Shown: positions 21,199-29,766 of the stretch, piece after piece
Position numbering within the stretch: position 1 is the first letter of the stretch
Layout of the letters: each line of letters starts with the position of its first letter
Source: Cetobacterium somerae
GTDB lineage: Bacteria; Fusobacteriota; Fusobacteriia; Fusobacteriales; Fusobacteriaceae
DNA length: 64,000 nt
Assembly (NCBI RefSeq): GCF_022430525.1
Contig: NZ_CP092520.1
Location: forward strand, 620,001-684,000
Direction of reading: 5' to 3'
Made by a program: the position numbers and the translations under genes
Notes under the pieces: generated by a model
The model's database searches: none
The model's input: the letters and a program-made list of their open reading frames with translations, nothing else
What the model was told of the DNA's origin: nothing

Positions 21199-22134
21199 AT
21201 GAAAAAGTTACCAATAATAATAGATTGTGATCCAGGATGCGATGATACAATAGCGTTGCTTTTAGCTTTTGCTAGTGAAAGTTTAGATATAAAAGGAGTT
21301 ACAGTTTCAGCAGGAAATGTTCATATAAATAATACAACGGAAAATACAAGAAAATTAGTAGGGGCTTTTAAACCGGAAATTAAAGTTGCAAAAGGGTGTG
21401 AGAAACCATTATTTAAAACTATAGTAACAGCTCCAGAAGTACATGGTGAAACTGGTCTTGGATGCGTAGTTTTACCTGAAACAGAAAAAATGATTGAAAA
21501 AATTAATGCAGTTGAATTTATAGCTCAAACATTAAAAGAAAGTGAAGAAAAGATAACTATTGTAATAACGGGACCGATGACAAATATAGCTGTATTTTTA
21601 ATGATGTATCCAGAACTAAAATCAAAGATAGAAAAATTTGTAATAATGGGAGGCTCATCAATAGGTGGAAATGTAACACCTTCAGCAGAGTTTAATATCT
21701 ATGTTGATGCAGAAGCTGCAGATATTGTTTTTAAATCTGGAGTTGAAATTGTATTATGTCCATTAGATGTAACTATGAAAGCTTTTGTTACTGAAAAAGA
21801 ATTAAAAGAAATAGGAGAAATAGAAGGATTAGCATCTGAAGTAGCATATGGAGCTATAAAAAATGCTCTTGATTTCTACAAAGAATTTTATCAAAAAACA
21901 GAAGTTCCAATGCACGACCCTTGTACAATTGCATATTTATTGAATCCAAATATTTTTAAAGGACAAAAAGTATTTTTAGGAACAGAACTTAAAGGTGAAT
22001 TCACTTATGGTGAAACAATAATAGATTATAGAAATAAACTTGGAAAAGAGAAAAATGCATTTGTTTTAAACGAGATTAATAGAGAAGAATTTATAAAACT
22101 TATAAAAAATTCGGTGAAAATTTTAAAAAAATAA
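21199..22134 (+). CDS. Inosine/uridine-preferring nucleoside hydrolase
   Basis: 311 residues. N-terminal Asp cluster DCDPGCDD (9-16) binds the catalytic Ca2+ (most members have DTDPGIDD, so two positions are Cys here); GPMTNIA, IMGGSSIGGNVTPSAEFN and CPLDVTMK, with HDP near the C-terminal third, complete the ribose-binding site. Cleaves the N-glycosidic bond of ribonucleosides to free base and ribose for salvage. An in-frame TTG lies at 21184, but GGAGG at 21189-21193 fits ATG 21199. Single gene with its own terminator. Confidence 0.92.
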   Translation: MKKLPIIIDCDPGCDDTIALLLAFASESLDIKGVTVSAGNVHINNTTENTRKLVGAFKPEIKVAKGCEKPLFKTIVTAPEVHGETGLGCVVLPETEKMIEKINAVEFIAQTLKESEEKITIVITGPMTNIAVFLMMYPELKSKIEKFVIMGGSSIGGNVTPSAEFNIYVDAEAADIVFKSGVEIVLCPLDVTMKAFVTEKELKEIGEIEGLASEVAYGAIKNALDFYKEFYQKTEVPMHDPCTIAYLLNPNIFKGQKVFLGTELKGEFTYGETIIDYRNKLGKEKNAFVLNEINREEFIKLIKNSVKILKK

Positions 22135-22143
22135 CGATTTAAG

Positions 22144-22170
22144 AAAACCAAAGAAGTCTACTTTGGTTTT
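22144..22170 (+). terminator. Terminator of nucleoside hydrolase gene
   Basis: Perfect 10-bp stem AAAACCAAAG / CTTTGGTTTT plus T-run. The following 200 bp to gltS are very AT-rich with a possible -10 TATAAT at 22327. Confidence 0.88.
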
Positions 22171-22376
22171 TTTATTTGGCATTTTTTATAAAAAATAGTA
22201 TAATGAAGTAATACTTTTAATTTTTTTGGTGATTATTTTCACATTTTTTTTGATATATCAATGAATTAAATAATTAATTATTTAAATTATTTATATATTC
22301 TATTTCAAAAAACAATAATTAGGTGCTATAATCGAAAAACACGCACACTTTATAAACATTAACAGGAGGTATTAAG

Positions 22377-23564
22377 ATGACAATTGAGTTATCAACAATT
22401 CAGACTATAGCAATGGCAGTTGTTGTATTGTATATAGGTAAATTTTTAAATCACAACTTCAAATTTTTAAAGGAAAACTGTATTCCTGAATCAGTTACAG
22501 GAGGAACAGCCTTCTCGATAATTACTTTTATTGGATATAAAACGGGTATGTTTAATTTTATATTCGAAGATTCTTTAAGAAATATATTTATGATTGCATT
22601 TTTTACAACAGTAGGATATTCAGCTAGTTTAAAATTATTAAAAAAAGCAGGAATGCCTGTATTTATGTTTTTAATAGCTTCAGTAGGATTAGCAATATCA
22701 CAAAATATACTAGGAGTAGGATTAGCACAAATTTTAAAATTAAATCCATTGATAGGATTAGCTACAGGATCTATGTCAACGACAGGTGGTCCAGGAACAG
22801 CTGGAGCTTTTGCTCCTATTTTAGAAAGTTATGGGGCAGAGGGAGCAACAGTAGTTGCAATGGCTACTGCAACATATGCTTTGATAGTTGGAAGTTTAAT
22901 ATCAGGACCACTAGCTAATAGATTGATAAAAAAACATAATCTTTTAGAGAAAAGAGATGGTGTTGGAATGTATGACTCAGATGAAGAGAAAAAGACACCA
23001 TTAGATCCAAAACATGTTTCTACGGCTTCTTTTCAAATAATAATGGCTATGGGAATAGGAAGTTTGATATCTAACTATTTATCAAAAGCGGGAATAGTTT
23101 TACCGTCTTATATTGGAGCTATGTTTGCAGCAGCTTTAATTAGAAATATATCTGATTTCACTGGAGCATACGAAGTTCATTTAGATATTATAAATATAAT
23201 TGGAGGATTTACATTAACTATATTCCTTTCAATGACTTTAATGAGTTTCAAATTATGGGAATTACAAGGATTGGCACTCCCTTTAGTAATAATGTTAGTT
23301 GCTCAGACAATATTAATAGGAGTATTTGCATACTTTATTACGTTTAGATTGACAGGAAAAGATTACGATGCAGTTGTAATGACAAGTGGTCATTGTGGAT
23401 GTGGATTTGGAACAACACCAAAAGCATTAGCAAATATGGAAGCTTTAACAGCAAAATATTTCCCATCACCAAAAGCATTTTTTGTTATTCCTATAGTAGG
23501 TGGATTATTTATAGATTTCTTTAATGCTGGAATAATAACTTTATTTATGAATATTTTACATTAA
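22377..23564 (+). CDS. gltS: Sodium/glutamate symporter GltS
   Basis: 395 residues, about ten membrane helices in two inverted halves, each with a pore-loop motif: STTGGPGTAGAFAP (about 133-146) and SGHCGCGFGTTPKALANM (about 336-353). These are hallmarks of GltS (ESS family), which imports L-glutamate with Na+. In an amino-acid-fermenting anaerobe it would feed glutamate catabolism and the GadB reaction. GGAGG ribosome-binding site precedes ATG. Single gene. Confidence 0.95.
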   Translation: MTIELSTIQTIAMAVVVLYIGKFLNHNFKFLKENCIPESVTGGTAFSIITFIGYKTGMFNFIFEDSLRNIFMIAFFTTVGYSASLKLLKKAGMPVFMFLIASVGLAISQNILGVGLAQILKLNPLIGLATGSMSTTGGPGTAGAFAPILESYGAEGATVVAMATATYALIVGSLISGPLANRLIKKHNLLEKRDGVGMYDSDEEKKTPLDPKHVSTASFQIIMAMGIGSLISNYLSKAGIVLPSYIGAMFAAALIRNISDFTGAYEVHLDIINIIGGFTLTIFLSMTLMSFKLWELQGLALPLVIMLVAQTILIGVFAYFITFRLTGKDYDAVVMTSGHCGCGFGTTPKALANMEALTAKYFPSPKAFFVIPIVGGLFIDFFNAGIITLFMNILH

Positions 23565-23644
23565 TTTTGAAAACGCCTTCTAAAAATTAAAGGAATTTAA
23601 AAAAAATGAAGAAGAAGTATAATAGAAATTAGGAGGTGGGTTTT

Positions 23645-23839
23645 ATGAAATTAAAGCAAGCAATATCAACAGTAGAGGAAAAATTAAAAGTTGAAAAAAC
23701 AGAAGAGCTTCATAAGTTATTAGCAGAATTAAAAAAGATTGATGAGGACATAAAAGAGGGTGAAGCTAGAGATAAAGCTGTTGAAGAAATTAAAAGAAAA
23801 AATGATCATATAGAATGGATAAATATAAAAGAGATTTAG
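23645..23839 (+). CDS. Small charged helical protein, unknown
   Basis: 64 residues, highly charged and predicted almost entirely helical with heptad-like spacing (ISTVEEKLKVEKTEELHKLL). No cysteine motifs, signal or membrane segment. I do not recognise a family. The ATG at 23645 has an AGGAGGTGGG ribosome-binding site; an in-frame GTG at 23636 falls inside that site and is unlikely. A TATAAT at 23618 is a possible -10. Confidence 0.6.
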   Translation: MKLKQAISTVEEKLKVEKTEELHKLLAELKKIDEDIKEGEARDKAVEEIKRKNDHIEWINIKEI

Positions 23840-23918
23840 AATAAGTCTTCTAGATATTTTAAATGCATTAAAAAAAAAAGTATGATATAATTTATAAAAA
23901 GTTTTATGGAGGTATGTC

Positions 23919-24554
23919 GTGCTTAAAATATTTAATGATAGAGTATATGGACTGGAAGAAAGTTTAATAGCTAGCGGATATCCAATGATAGCCGAATCAA
24001 TAGAGGAGTGGGATGAGACTCCAGGTTTAGATGAAAAAGATTTTAAAAGAGCAGGAAAATTAGGGAATGTTCCTACAGGAACAGGGCATGATAATTTTCT
24101 TAAGGGAATAATTGTTCAGTTTGATATAACTTATCCAAACTACTGGACACCACAATTTCAAAGATATCATTTTGCAGATATTGTATCTTCAACATCAAAA
24201 ATGCATAGATTAACAAAAATGGATTTAAAAAAATCATGTAATGAGTATGTAGATGATGTAGTAATTGAAAATTTAAATAGATGGATTGAAATTTTTAACT
24301 CTTTTGAGAAAGAACAAAAAGAGGTAGAAGTAAATGGAAAAATTTATACAAAATATGAAATCTATATGAAAATAATCTCTAATTGCCCAATGGGATTAGA
24401 GCAAACAATGAGAGTAACAACATCATATTTACAGTTAAAGACAATATATCTTCAAAGAAGATATCATAAACTTAAAGAGGATTGGGGAAATTTTTGTGAC
24501 TGGTGTTTAACACTTCCTCATTTTGAAGAGTTTTGTTTAAAAAATAATAAATAA
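23919..24554 (+). CDS. ThyX-like protein, divergent (putative)
   Basis: 211 residues starting at GTG, with GGAGGT ending 5 nt upstream; the nearer ATG at 23914 opens a short dead frame. The middle reads YWTPQFQRYHFADIVSSTSKMHR, which resembles the flavin/dUMP-binding RHR-x7-S signature of FAD-dependent thymidylate synthase ThyX in an altered form, and RVTTSYLQLKTIYLQRRYHKL recalls the ThyX C-terminal LRxxxxRxxxxAQ region. Classic catalytic motifs are not intact, so a different activity, or a non-enzymatic relative, is possible. I could not name a better family. Single gene with its own terminator. Confidence 0.4.
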   Translation: MLKIFNDRVYGLEESLIASGYPMIAESIEEWDETPGLDEKDFKRAGKLGNVPTGTGHDNFLKGIIVQFDITYPNYWTPQFQRYHFADIVSSTSKMHRLTKMDLKKSCNEYVDDVVIENLNRWIEIFNSFEKEQKEVEVNGKIYTKYEIYMKIISNCPMGLEQTMRVTTSYLQLKTIYLQRRYHKLKEDWGNFCDWCLTLPHFEEFCLKNNK

Positions 24555-24556
24555 TT

Positions 24557-24600
24557 AAAAAGCTCCTAGCAGATTAGTTCAATCTGTTTGGAGCTTTTTT
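24557..24600. terminator. Bidirectional terminator
   Basis: Outer stem AAAAGCTCC / GGAGCTTTT and inner AGATT / AATCT between convergent genes; long T-run on the plus strand. Confidence 0.85.
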
Positions 24601-25884
24601 TTATCGTCTATTTCTAAGTAAATAAATAATAGATGGATACAGGCCAGGATAATAAAGACTTTTTTGATAGGCTCTAACTTTAGTTAAAAGTAGCATACAA
24701 TAAAATCTTAGAAATAAACTTATAAAGAACATAAGTTTTAATCCAGCATAGGAATCACCAAAAATCAAAATAGTTTTTCCATGTAAAAAATTAGCAAGAT
24801 AACCACCTAAAAATGCACCAGTTAGTCCTAAAACTCCAACAGAAAGAGAATAGGCTGCTGTATAAGAATCTCTATCAGGAGAAGATAATTCTAAAAGTAA
24901 GCTAAATAAAGAAAGATTTATAGCGGACCATCCTACAGCAGTTCCAATGGCATCTAACATAATTAGGCTATTAACAGTTTCTTTGGTCATTAAAAAATAA
25001 AAAATAACAACATAACTAGAAACTCCAATTCCGAAAGATAAAAGTTTTTTATAGCCAATTCGTTGTACTAATTTTCCATATATAAAAAATGCGATTATAG
25101 ATAATATAGCAGTTAAAGAACTAGATAATCCCAATATATTATAAGAAGCATTTAAGTCAACAACAGCAAAATAATAAAAATAAGGTTTTGTAAATTCAAT
25201 AGAAAAATTCCACATTGCAATAAACATTAAAAAGTTAAAAAAATTACTATCTTTTAATGGTTTTTTTATGGAAAAACTTATTTGACTTTCTTTAAAGTTT
25301 GGTATCTCGTGAAAATAAAGTAAAATTAATGTTGTAATTGCAGCTATAGCAATAATGAAAGTTAGTACTAAAATACTAGTTTTTCCAGGGGTATAGTTTA
25401 AAGCTTTTGAAACTATGTATGAAAAAACTACCGTTGACATAGAGATTAAAGTAAATCTTCTAGAAAAAAAAGTTCCACGATCCTCTTTTTTTATAATATC
25501 TCCAACAGAGCTTGTCCATATTCCACTTACAAAAGCTGAAAAAAATGAATATATAAAAACGATTCCCACGAGAAGTCTGTAATCTATTTTATCGAAAAGA
25601 ACAATGAAAAATAAAAAACACATTGGAATTCTAGCAGCAGCAGCGCTAAATAATAAAGCTCTTTTTTTTGTTTTAAAAAACTTATAATATGTTCCTAAAA
25701 AAATTTGAAGTAATTGTAATCCTAAAGGTAGAGTTGTAATAACTGATATCCAAAATGGTTCGCATTTAAAGTATAAAGCTAAAGCAGTAAGGGCAAAGCC
25801 TTGAATACCTAAAGAAAGCATATTGGCACTCATACCCTCAACGGTAATAAGGAATTTATTTTTATCATAAGAGTCACGAAACAT
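24601..25884 (-). CDS. Major facilitator superfamily transporter
   Basis: 427 residues, about twelve hydrophobic helices with a short basic loop after helix 2 (GTYYKFFKTKKRALL) in place of a perfect MFS A-motif, and a central hydrophilic loop near residues 195-215. An inner-membrane secondary transporter; substrate unknown, as it has no drug- or sugar-specific signature. Helix-breaking motifs such as GIWTSSVGDI and EDRGTFFSRR resemble those in uncharacterised firmicute/fusobacterial MFS proteins. Lies downstream of the hsp20 terminator, so probably has its own promoter. Confidence 0.8.
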   Translation of the reverse strand: MFRDSYDKNKFLITVEGMSANMLSLGIQGFALTALALYFKCEPFWISVITTLPLGLQLLQIFLGTYYKFFKTKKRALLFSAAAARIPMCFLFFIVLFDKIDYRLLVGIVFIYSFFSAFVSGIWTSSVGDIIKKEDRGTFFSRRFTLISMSTVVFSYIVSKALNYTPGKTSILVLTFIIAIAAITTLILLYFHEIPNFKESQISFSIKKPLKDSNFFNFLMFIAMWNFSIEFTKPYFYYFAVVDLNASYNILGLSSSLTAILSIIAFFIYGKLVQRIGYKKLLSFGIGVSSYVVIFYFLMTKETVNSLIMLDAIGTAVGWSAINLSLFSLLLELSSPDRDSYTAAYSLSVGVLGLTGAFLGGYLANFLHGKTILIFGDSYAGLKLMFFISLFLRFYCMLLLTKVRAYQKSLYYPGLYPSIIYLLRNRR

Positions 25885-25905
25885 AAGTAATACCCCCTGT
25901 TAATA

Positions 25906-25939
25906 AAAACAGGTAATGTTAGTTAACACCACCTGTTTT
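25906..25939 (-). terminator. Terminator of hsp20
   Basis: Stem AAAACAGGT / ACCTGTTTT with an inner TGTT / AACA pairing; T-run on the minus strand. Confidence 0.8.
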
Positions 25940-25948
25940 AATTTGTAT

Positions 25949-26362
25949 TTAATCGATTGGAATAGAAGTTGTTTCTGGTTTTTTTGTTTCATCTTTAGGA
26001 ATTACAATATTAAGAATTCCATCATTGAAAGATGCTTTTATTTCGTTTTCTAAGCAATTTTTTGGCAAAGTCATTTTTCTTTCAAAAGAACTAGCAGAAA
26101 ACTCTTTTTTAAAATAAGTTTTATTTTTCTCTTCTTTGTTTTCCTCTATTTTGTAAGAAAGAGTGAGAGTTCCTTCAGTAATGTTTAACTTTAAATCCTC
26201 TTTTTTAATTCCAGGAACACAGACATCAATTAGATATTCTTTTTCGTTCTCTGATATGTTAACTGCAGGAAAAGATTTTTTAAAAGGATTTTGTAGTTTA
26301 TCTTCGTCAAAAGGATCCGATAAAAAATTAGAAAACCAATCAGTTTTTTTAATTAAACTCAT
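25949..26362 (-). CDS. Small heat-shock protein, Hsp20/alpha-crystallin family
   Basis: 137 residues. Short N-terminal arm with WFSNFLSDPFDED, then the alpha-crystallin domain (about 40-130) containing EKEYLIDVCVPGIKKEDLKL and the conserved FNDGILNIVIPK near the end. Forms oligomers that hold unfolding proteins for refolding by other chaperones. An in-frame ATG at 26413 would add 17 hydrophobic residues, but AAGGGAGG just before 26362 marks the true start. No CIRCE element (inverted TTAGCACTC) is visible upstream, so it is not obviously under HrcA. Confidence 0.93.
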   Translation of the reverse strand: MSLIKKTDWFSNFLSDPFDEDKLQNPFKKSFPAVNISENEKEYLIDVCVPGIKKEDLKLNITEGTLTLSYKIEENKEEKNKTYFKKEFSASSFERKMTLPKNCLENEIKASFNDGILNIVIPKDETKKPETTSIPID

Positions 26363-26497
26363 AATAAAAACCTCCCTTAAAAATATAAAGAAATTTATAG
26401 TTTGTATTAACATCTACTAAAAAAAAATAAGATTCCTTTTAAATTTAAAAGGAAATAAAAAAGTAAAAATGAAAAATAGAAAAAAGGAGATGATAAT

Positions 26498-27229
26498 ATG
26501 AAAATAAAACCAATAATAGGAATTTCAGGAAGTATTATAGTTGATAGCAGTGGAAATTTTCCAGGGTATGAAAGATCGTATGTAAATAATGATTATGTAG
26601 AATCTGTAATTCGAGCTGGTGGAGTGCCATATATAATACCAGTGACTGATGATGAAGAACTGATAAAAGAATATACAAAAAATATAGACTGTTTAATATT
26701 ATCTGGTGGGCATGACGTAAACCCTTTATTATGGGAGGAAGAACCTATAAAAGAGTTAGGGGAAACTTTTCCTAAAAGGGATAGATTTGAATTTCTTTTA
26801 ATTGAAAATATGTTAGAAGAGGAGAAACCGATTTTAGGTATATGTAGAGGAGAACAGATATTAAATGTATATTTTGGTGGAACTCTTTATCAAGATTTGA
26901 GTTTAAAAAAAGGTAGTAATATCCGACATAATCAAAAATTAAAGCCTGATTTAGAGACACACACAGTAGAAATTGAAAAGGAATCATTATTATATGAGAT
27001 ATTAAAAAAAGATAAAATTTTAGTAAATAGCTTTCATCATATGGCGATTAAAGATGTAGCAGTAGGAATGAAGGTTACAGCTTTTTCTAAAGATGGTGTT
27101 ATTGAGGGAATTGAAATGAGAGAAAAGAATATACTAGCTATTCAATGGCATCCTGAGATGCTTAGTAAAACAAATGGTTTAATGCAACGGCTATTTAATT
27201 ATTTTGTTAGCATTTCAAATAAGGAGTAG
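26498..27229 (+). CDS. Gamma-glutamyl-GABA hydrolase-like class I amidotransferase (peptidase C26)
   Basis: 243 residues, a stand-alone class I glutamine-amidotransferase fold: PIIGIS at the start, LSGGHDVNP (about 68-76), nucleophile Cys116 in LGICRGEQILN, and the catalytic His218-Pro-Glu in QWHPEML. This is the PuuD/C26 layout, which hydrolyses gamma-glutamyl-GABA or similar gamma-glutamyl amides to glutamate and an amine. Only 2 bp before the APC permease gene, so one operon: import of an amino compound and its hydrolysis. The XRE-cupin regulator often paired with puuD is not here but a similar one lies at 46.9 kb. Confidence 0.85.
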   Translation: MKIKPIIGISGSIIVDSSGNFPGYERSYVNNDYVESVIRAGGVPYIIPVTDDEELIKEYTKNIDCLILSGGHDVNPLLWEEEPIKELGETFPKRDRFEFLLIENMLEEEKPILGICRGEQILNVYFGGTLYQDLSLKKGSNIRHNQKLKPDLETHTVEIEKESLLYEILKKDKILVNSFHHMAIKDVAVGMKVTAFSKDGVIEGIEMREKNILAIQWHPEMLSKTNGLMQRLFNYFVSISNKE

Positions 27230-27231
27230 TT

Positions 27232-28503
27232 ATGAAAAATAAACTAGGATTTTGGAGTATTGTTTTATTAGGAATAAATTCAATAATAGGATCAGGAATA
27301 TTTTTATTACCAAATAAAGCATATAGTTTAGTGGGAACTGGAAGCATTTTTGTAATTTTATTTGATATGGTATTAGTTCTAAGTATAGCCTTATGCTTTG
27401 CAGAAGCTAGTGGGATGTTTAAAAGGAATGGAGGACCATATATTTATGCAAAAGAGGCTTTTGGAGAGTTTGTAGGATTTGAAGTAGGATTTATGAAATG
27501 GGCTATTGCTATAATAGCTTGGGCTGCAATGGCAGCTGGATTTGTTCAAGCTTTAGGCGACGTATGGGAACCAGCTAAGGATACGATGACTAAAGATATA
27601 ATAATAGCTATAATTATATGTGGTTTAGGATTTGTTAATATTTTGGGTGTTAAAATATCAAAATTATTAAATAATATAATAACTTTAGGAAAATTAATTC
27701 CTTTAATTATATTTATAGCAGTTGGTATTTTTTTTATAAAAGGTAGTAATTTTATACCTTTTGGCATTTCAACAACATCAGAAGAGATAAATTTTGCGCC
27801 AGCGGCATTACTGATGTTTTATGCTTTTACAGGATTTGAATCTATTGCTGTAGCAGCGGAAGATATGCATAATCCAGAAAAAGATCTACCTGTAGCTACT
27901 ATAACTGTTATGCTTATAGTATCGATTTTTTATATTTTAATTTTGATGGTTTCAATAGGTGTTTTAGGAAAGGATTTAGCAACTAGTTTAACTCCAATAG
28001 CTCAAGCAGCAGGAAATTTTATGGGAGAAGCGGGTGCTTTATTAATAACAGCTGGAACTTTAGTTTCGATAGGTGGGATAAATATAGCAGCTTCTTTTGT
28101 TACACCAAGATGTGGAGTAGCTTTGGCAGAAGATGGGATTTTACCTAGAGTTATAGCAAAAAATGGTCGATATGGAACTCCGACTACAGCTATAATAATA
28201 ACAGTTATATTAGCTCTTTTAATAGCTTTATCAGGAAGCTTTGTAAAACTAGCAGCAATTAGTGTAATATCAAGATTTGTTCAATATTTACCAACTTGTT
28301 TAGCAATTCCAGTATTAAGAAAGAAGAGACCAGATTTAGTAAGAACATTCAAAGTTCCTTTTGGTCCAGTAATTCCAATTTTTGCTATTGTAGTTAGTTG
28401 TTGGTTAGTTTATAATTCAGATTTAGAAAAGATTTTAATAGGATTAGGAGGGCTTATTTTAGGTGTACCAATCTATTTCTTTATGAAAAAATATGCAAAG
28501 TAA
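27232..28503 (+). CDS. APC-family amino acid permease
   Basis: 423 residues, twelve membrane helices. Helix 1 carries the unwound substrate-binding motif GINSIIGSGIFLLP, and the FTGFESIAVAAEDMHNPEKDLP segment near residue 200-225 is the APC signature for amino acid/polyamine antiporters and uptake systems. Co-transcribed with the gamma-glutamyl hydrolase (2 bp apart), suggesting the substrate is a gamma-glutamyl compound, GABA, or a polyamine. Terminator directly after the stop. Confidence 0.9.
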   Translation: MKNKLGFWSIVLLGINSIIGSGIFLLPNKAYSLVGTGSIFVILFDMVLVLSIALCFAEASGMFKRNGGPYIYAKEAFGEFVGFEVGFMKWAIAIIAWAAMAAGFVQALGDVWEPAKDTMTKDIIIAIIICGLGFVNILGVKISKLLNNIITLGKLIPLIIFIAVGIFFIKGSNFIPFGISTTSEEINFAPAALLMFYAFTGFESIAVAAEDMHNPEKDLPVATITVMLIVSIFYILILMVSIGVLGKDLATSLTPIAQAAGNFMGEAGALLITAGTLVSIGGINIAASFVTPRCGVALAEDGILPRVIAKNGRYGTPTTAIIITVILALLIALSGSFVKLAAISVISRFVQYLPTCLAIPVLRKKRPDLVRTFKVPFGPVIPIFAIVVSCWLVYNSDLEKILIGLGGLILGVPIYFFMKKYAK

Positions 28504-28504
28504 A

Positions 28505-28532
28505 AAAGAACTCTCGATTAAGAGAGTTCTTT
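28505..28532. terminator. Bidirectional terminator
   Basis: Perfect 11-bp stem AAAGAACTCTC / GAGAGTTCTTT, between convergent permease and xthA genes. Confidence 0.9.
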
Positions 28533-29282
28533 TATTATAAGTTCTACAGGACAGTGATCAGACCCCATAATCTCATTATGAATGTTAGCTTCTACAATTT
28601 TATCTTTTATTTTATTAGAAACTACAAAATAATCAATTCTCCAACCTGCATTATTTTTTCTAGCACTAAATCTATATGACCACCAAGAGTATTTTTCAAT
28701 AGCATCTGGGTGTAAATATCTAAAACTATCTACAAATCCACTTTCAAGCAGTTCGCTAAATTTATTTCTTTCCTCAATAGTGAATCCAGCATTTGTTTTA
28801 TTAGATTTTGGATTTTTTAAGTCAATCTCTGTATGAGCAACGTTTAGATCTCCACAAAGAATAACAGGTTTTTTAGAATCTAAATCTAAAAGATAGCTTC
28901 TAAAATCATCTTCCCAAGTCATTCTATAATCTAGTCTAGCTAATTCAGTTTGTGAGTTAGGAGTATAAACATTTACTAAATAGTAGTCTTTAAATTCTAA
29001 AGTAATAACTCTTCCCTCTTTATCGTGATGATCTATTCCAATATCATATGATACAGAGATTGGATTTTCTTTAGTAAATATAGCAGTTCCAGAATATCCT
29101 TTTTTTTCAGCGTAGTTCCAGTAACAGTTATATCCTTCTGGATTAAAATCAACTTGTCCCTCCTGAAGCTTTATCTCCTGTAAACAAAAAATATCAGCAT
29201 CAACTGAATTAAAGTATTCTAAAAAATTCTTTTGAAGAACAGCTCTAAGACCATTAACATTCCAAGAAATCAATTTTTTCAT
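28518..29282 (-). CDS. xthA: Exodeoxyribonuclease III (AP endonuclease)
   Basis: 254 residues, normal ExoIII/ExoA length. Starts [14 protein letters not shown] (Asn for metal), then LQEIKLQ with the catalytic Glu, [16 protein letters not shown] (Asp/Asn pair), WWSYRF and the final GSDHCPV with the catalytic His. Cuts DNA at abasic sites and removes 3' blocks in base excision repair. A frame-extending ATG at 29297 exists but GGAGG precedes the ATG at 29282. Single gene. Confidence 0.95.
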   Translation of the reverse strand: MKKLISWNVNGLRAVLQKNFLEYFNSVDADIFCLQEIKLQEGQVDFNPEGYNCYWNYAEKKGYSGTAIFTKENPISVSYDIGIDHHDKEGRVITLEFKDYYLVNVYTPNSQTELARLDYRMTWEDDFRSYLLDLDSKKPVILCGDLNVAHTEIDLKNPKSNKTNAGFTIEERNKFSELLESGFVDSFRYLHPDAIEKYSWWSYRFSARKNNAGWRIDYFVVSNKIKDKIVEANIHNEIMGSDHCPVELIIKELS

Positions 29283-29368
29283 ATATATAACCTCCATGTT
29301 GTTAGTTCAAAATTACCTACTAGTGATTATATCATAAAATAAAAAAATAAAAAAAATAAAAAAGTTTG

Positions 29369-29397
29369 TTGACATAAATAATATTTTATGATACTAT
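29369..29397 (+). promoter_or_regulatory. Promoter of tRNA-Pro-Trp-Met array
   Basis: TTGACA (29369-29374), 17-bp spacer, TACTAT (29392-29397); an alternative -10, TATAAT, lies 3 bp further on. Leader hairpin GTAGC / GCTAC at 29404-29422, comparable to the hairpin in the other tRNA operon leader. Confidence 0.8.
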
Positions 29398-29437
29398 AAT
29401 TATGTAGCGAGCAACCAGCTACGAAAACAAAATAGTT

Positions 29438-29514
29438 CGGAATATAGCGCAGTCCGGTAGCGCACCTGCCTTGGGAGCAGGGGGCCGCAAGTTCGAATCT
29501 TGCTATTCCGACCA
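29438..29514 (+). tRNA. tRNA-Pro (anticodon TGG)
   Basis: Acceptor CGGAATA pairs with TATTCCG; anticodon loop CTTGGGA; discriminator A and CCA encoded. Confidence 0.97.
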
Positions 29515-29517
29515 TGC

Positions 29518-29593
29518 AGGTCAATGGCTCAATTGGTAGAGCATCGGTCTCCAAAACCGAGGGTTGGGGGTTCGAGTCCCTCTTGACCTGCCA
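29518..29593 (+). tRNA. tRNA-Trp (anticodon CCA)
   Basis: Acceptor AGGTCAA pairs with TTGACCT; anticodon loop TCTCCAAAA region reads CCA; discriminator G and CCA encoded. Only 3 bp after tRNA-Pro. Confidence 0.97.
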
Positions 29594-29600
29594 TTTATTT

Positions 29601-29677
29601 GCCTAGATAGCTCAGTTGGCTAGAGCACCCGGTTCATACCCGGGCGGTCGAAGGTTCGAATCCTTTTCTAGGCACCA
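29601..29677 (+). tRNA. tRNA-Met (anticodon CAT), probably elongator
   Basis: Acceptor GCCTAGA pairs fully with TCTAGGC, so the unpaired first base of initiator tRNA is absent; anticodon loop TTCATAC. Could also be tRNA-Ile2 (lysidine-modified CAT), which needs a comparison to exclude. Confidence 0.88.
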
Positions 29678-29687
29678 TTTGAAATTT

Positions 29688-29707
29688 AAACTCTGTAAAA
29701 AGAGTTT
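29688..29707 (+). terminator. Terminator of second tRNA array
   Basis: AAACTCT / AGAGTTT stem, 6-nt loop, T-run after. Confidence 0.85.
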
Positions 29708-29734
29708 TTTTTATTTTTTGTAACTTTATAATAA

Positions 29735-29766
29735 AAAATCTACCAATATTTCTATCAGTAGATTTT
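29735..29766 (-). terminator. Terminator of patatin/chitinase operon
   Basis: 9-bp stem AAAATCTAC / GTAGATTTT with a 14-nt loop, overlapping the patatin stop; T-run on the minus strand. Confidence 0.8.

Noticed and set aside
26363-26500. CIRCE heat-shock operator upstream of hsp20
   Set aside because: No TTAGCACTC-N9-GAGTGCTAA inverted repeat is present.
29327-29554. Leftward open frame of 75 codons
   Set aside because: It overlaps the tRNA promoter, tRNA-Pro and part of tRNA-Trp on the opposite strand and has no ribosome-binding site.
29401-29680. tRNA array as integration site for a mobile element
   Set aside because: The flanking chitinase/patatin operons have no integrase and no repeated tRNA 3' end was seen.
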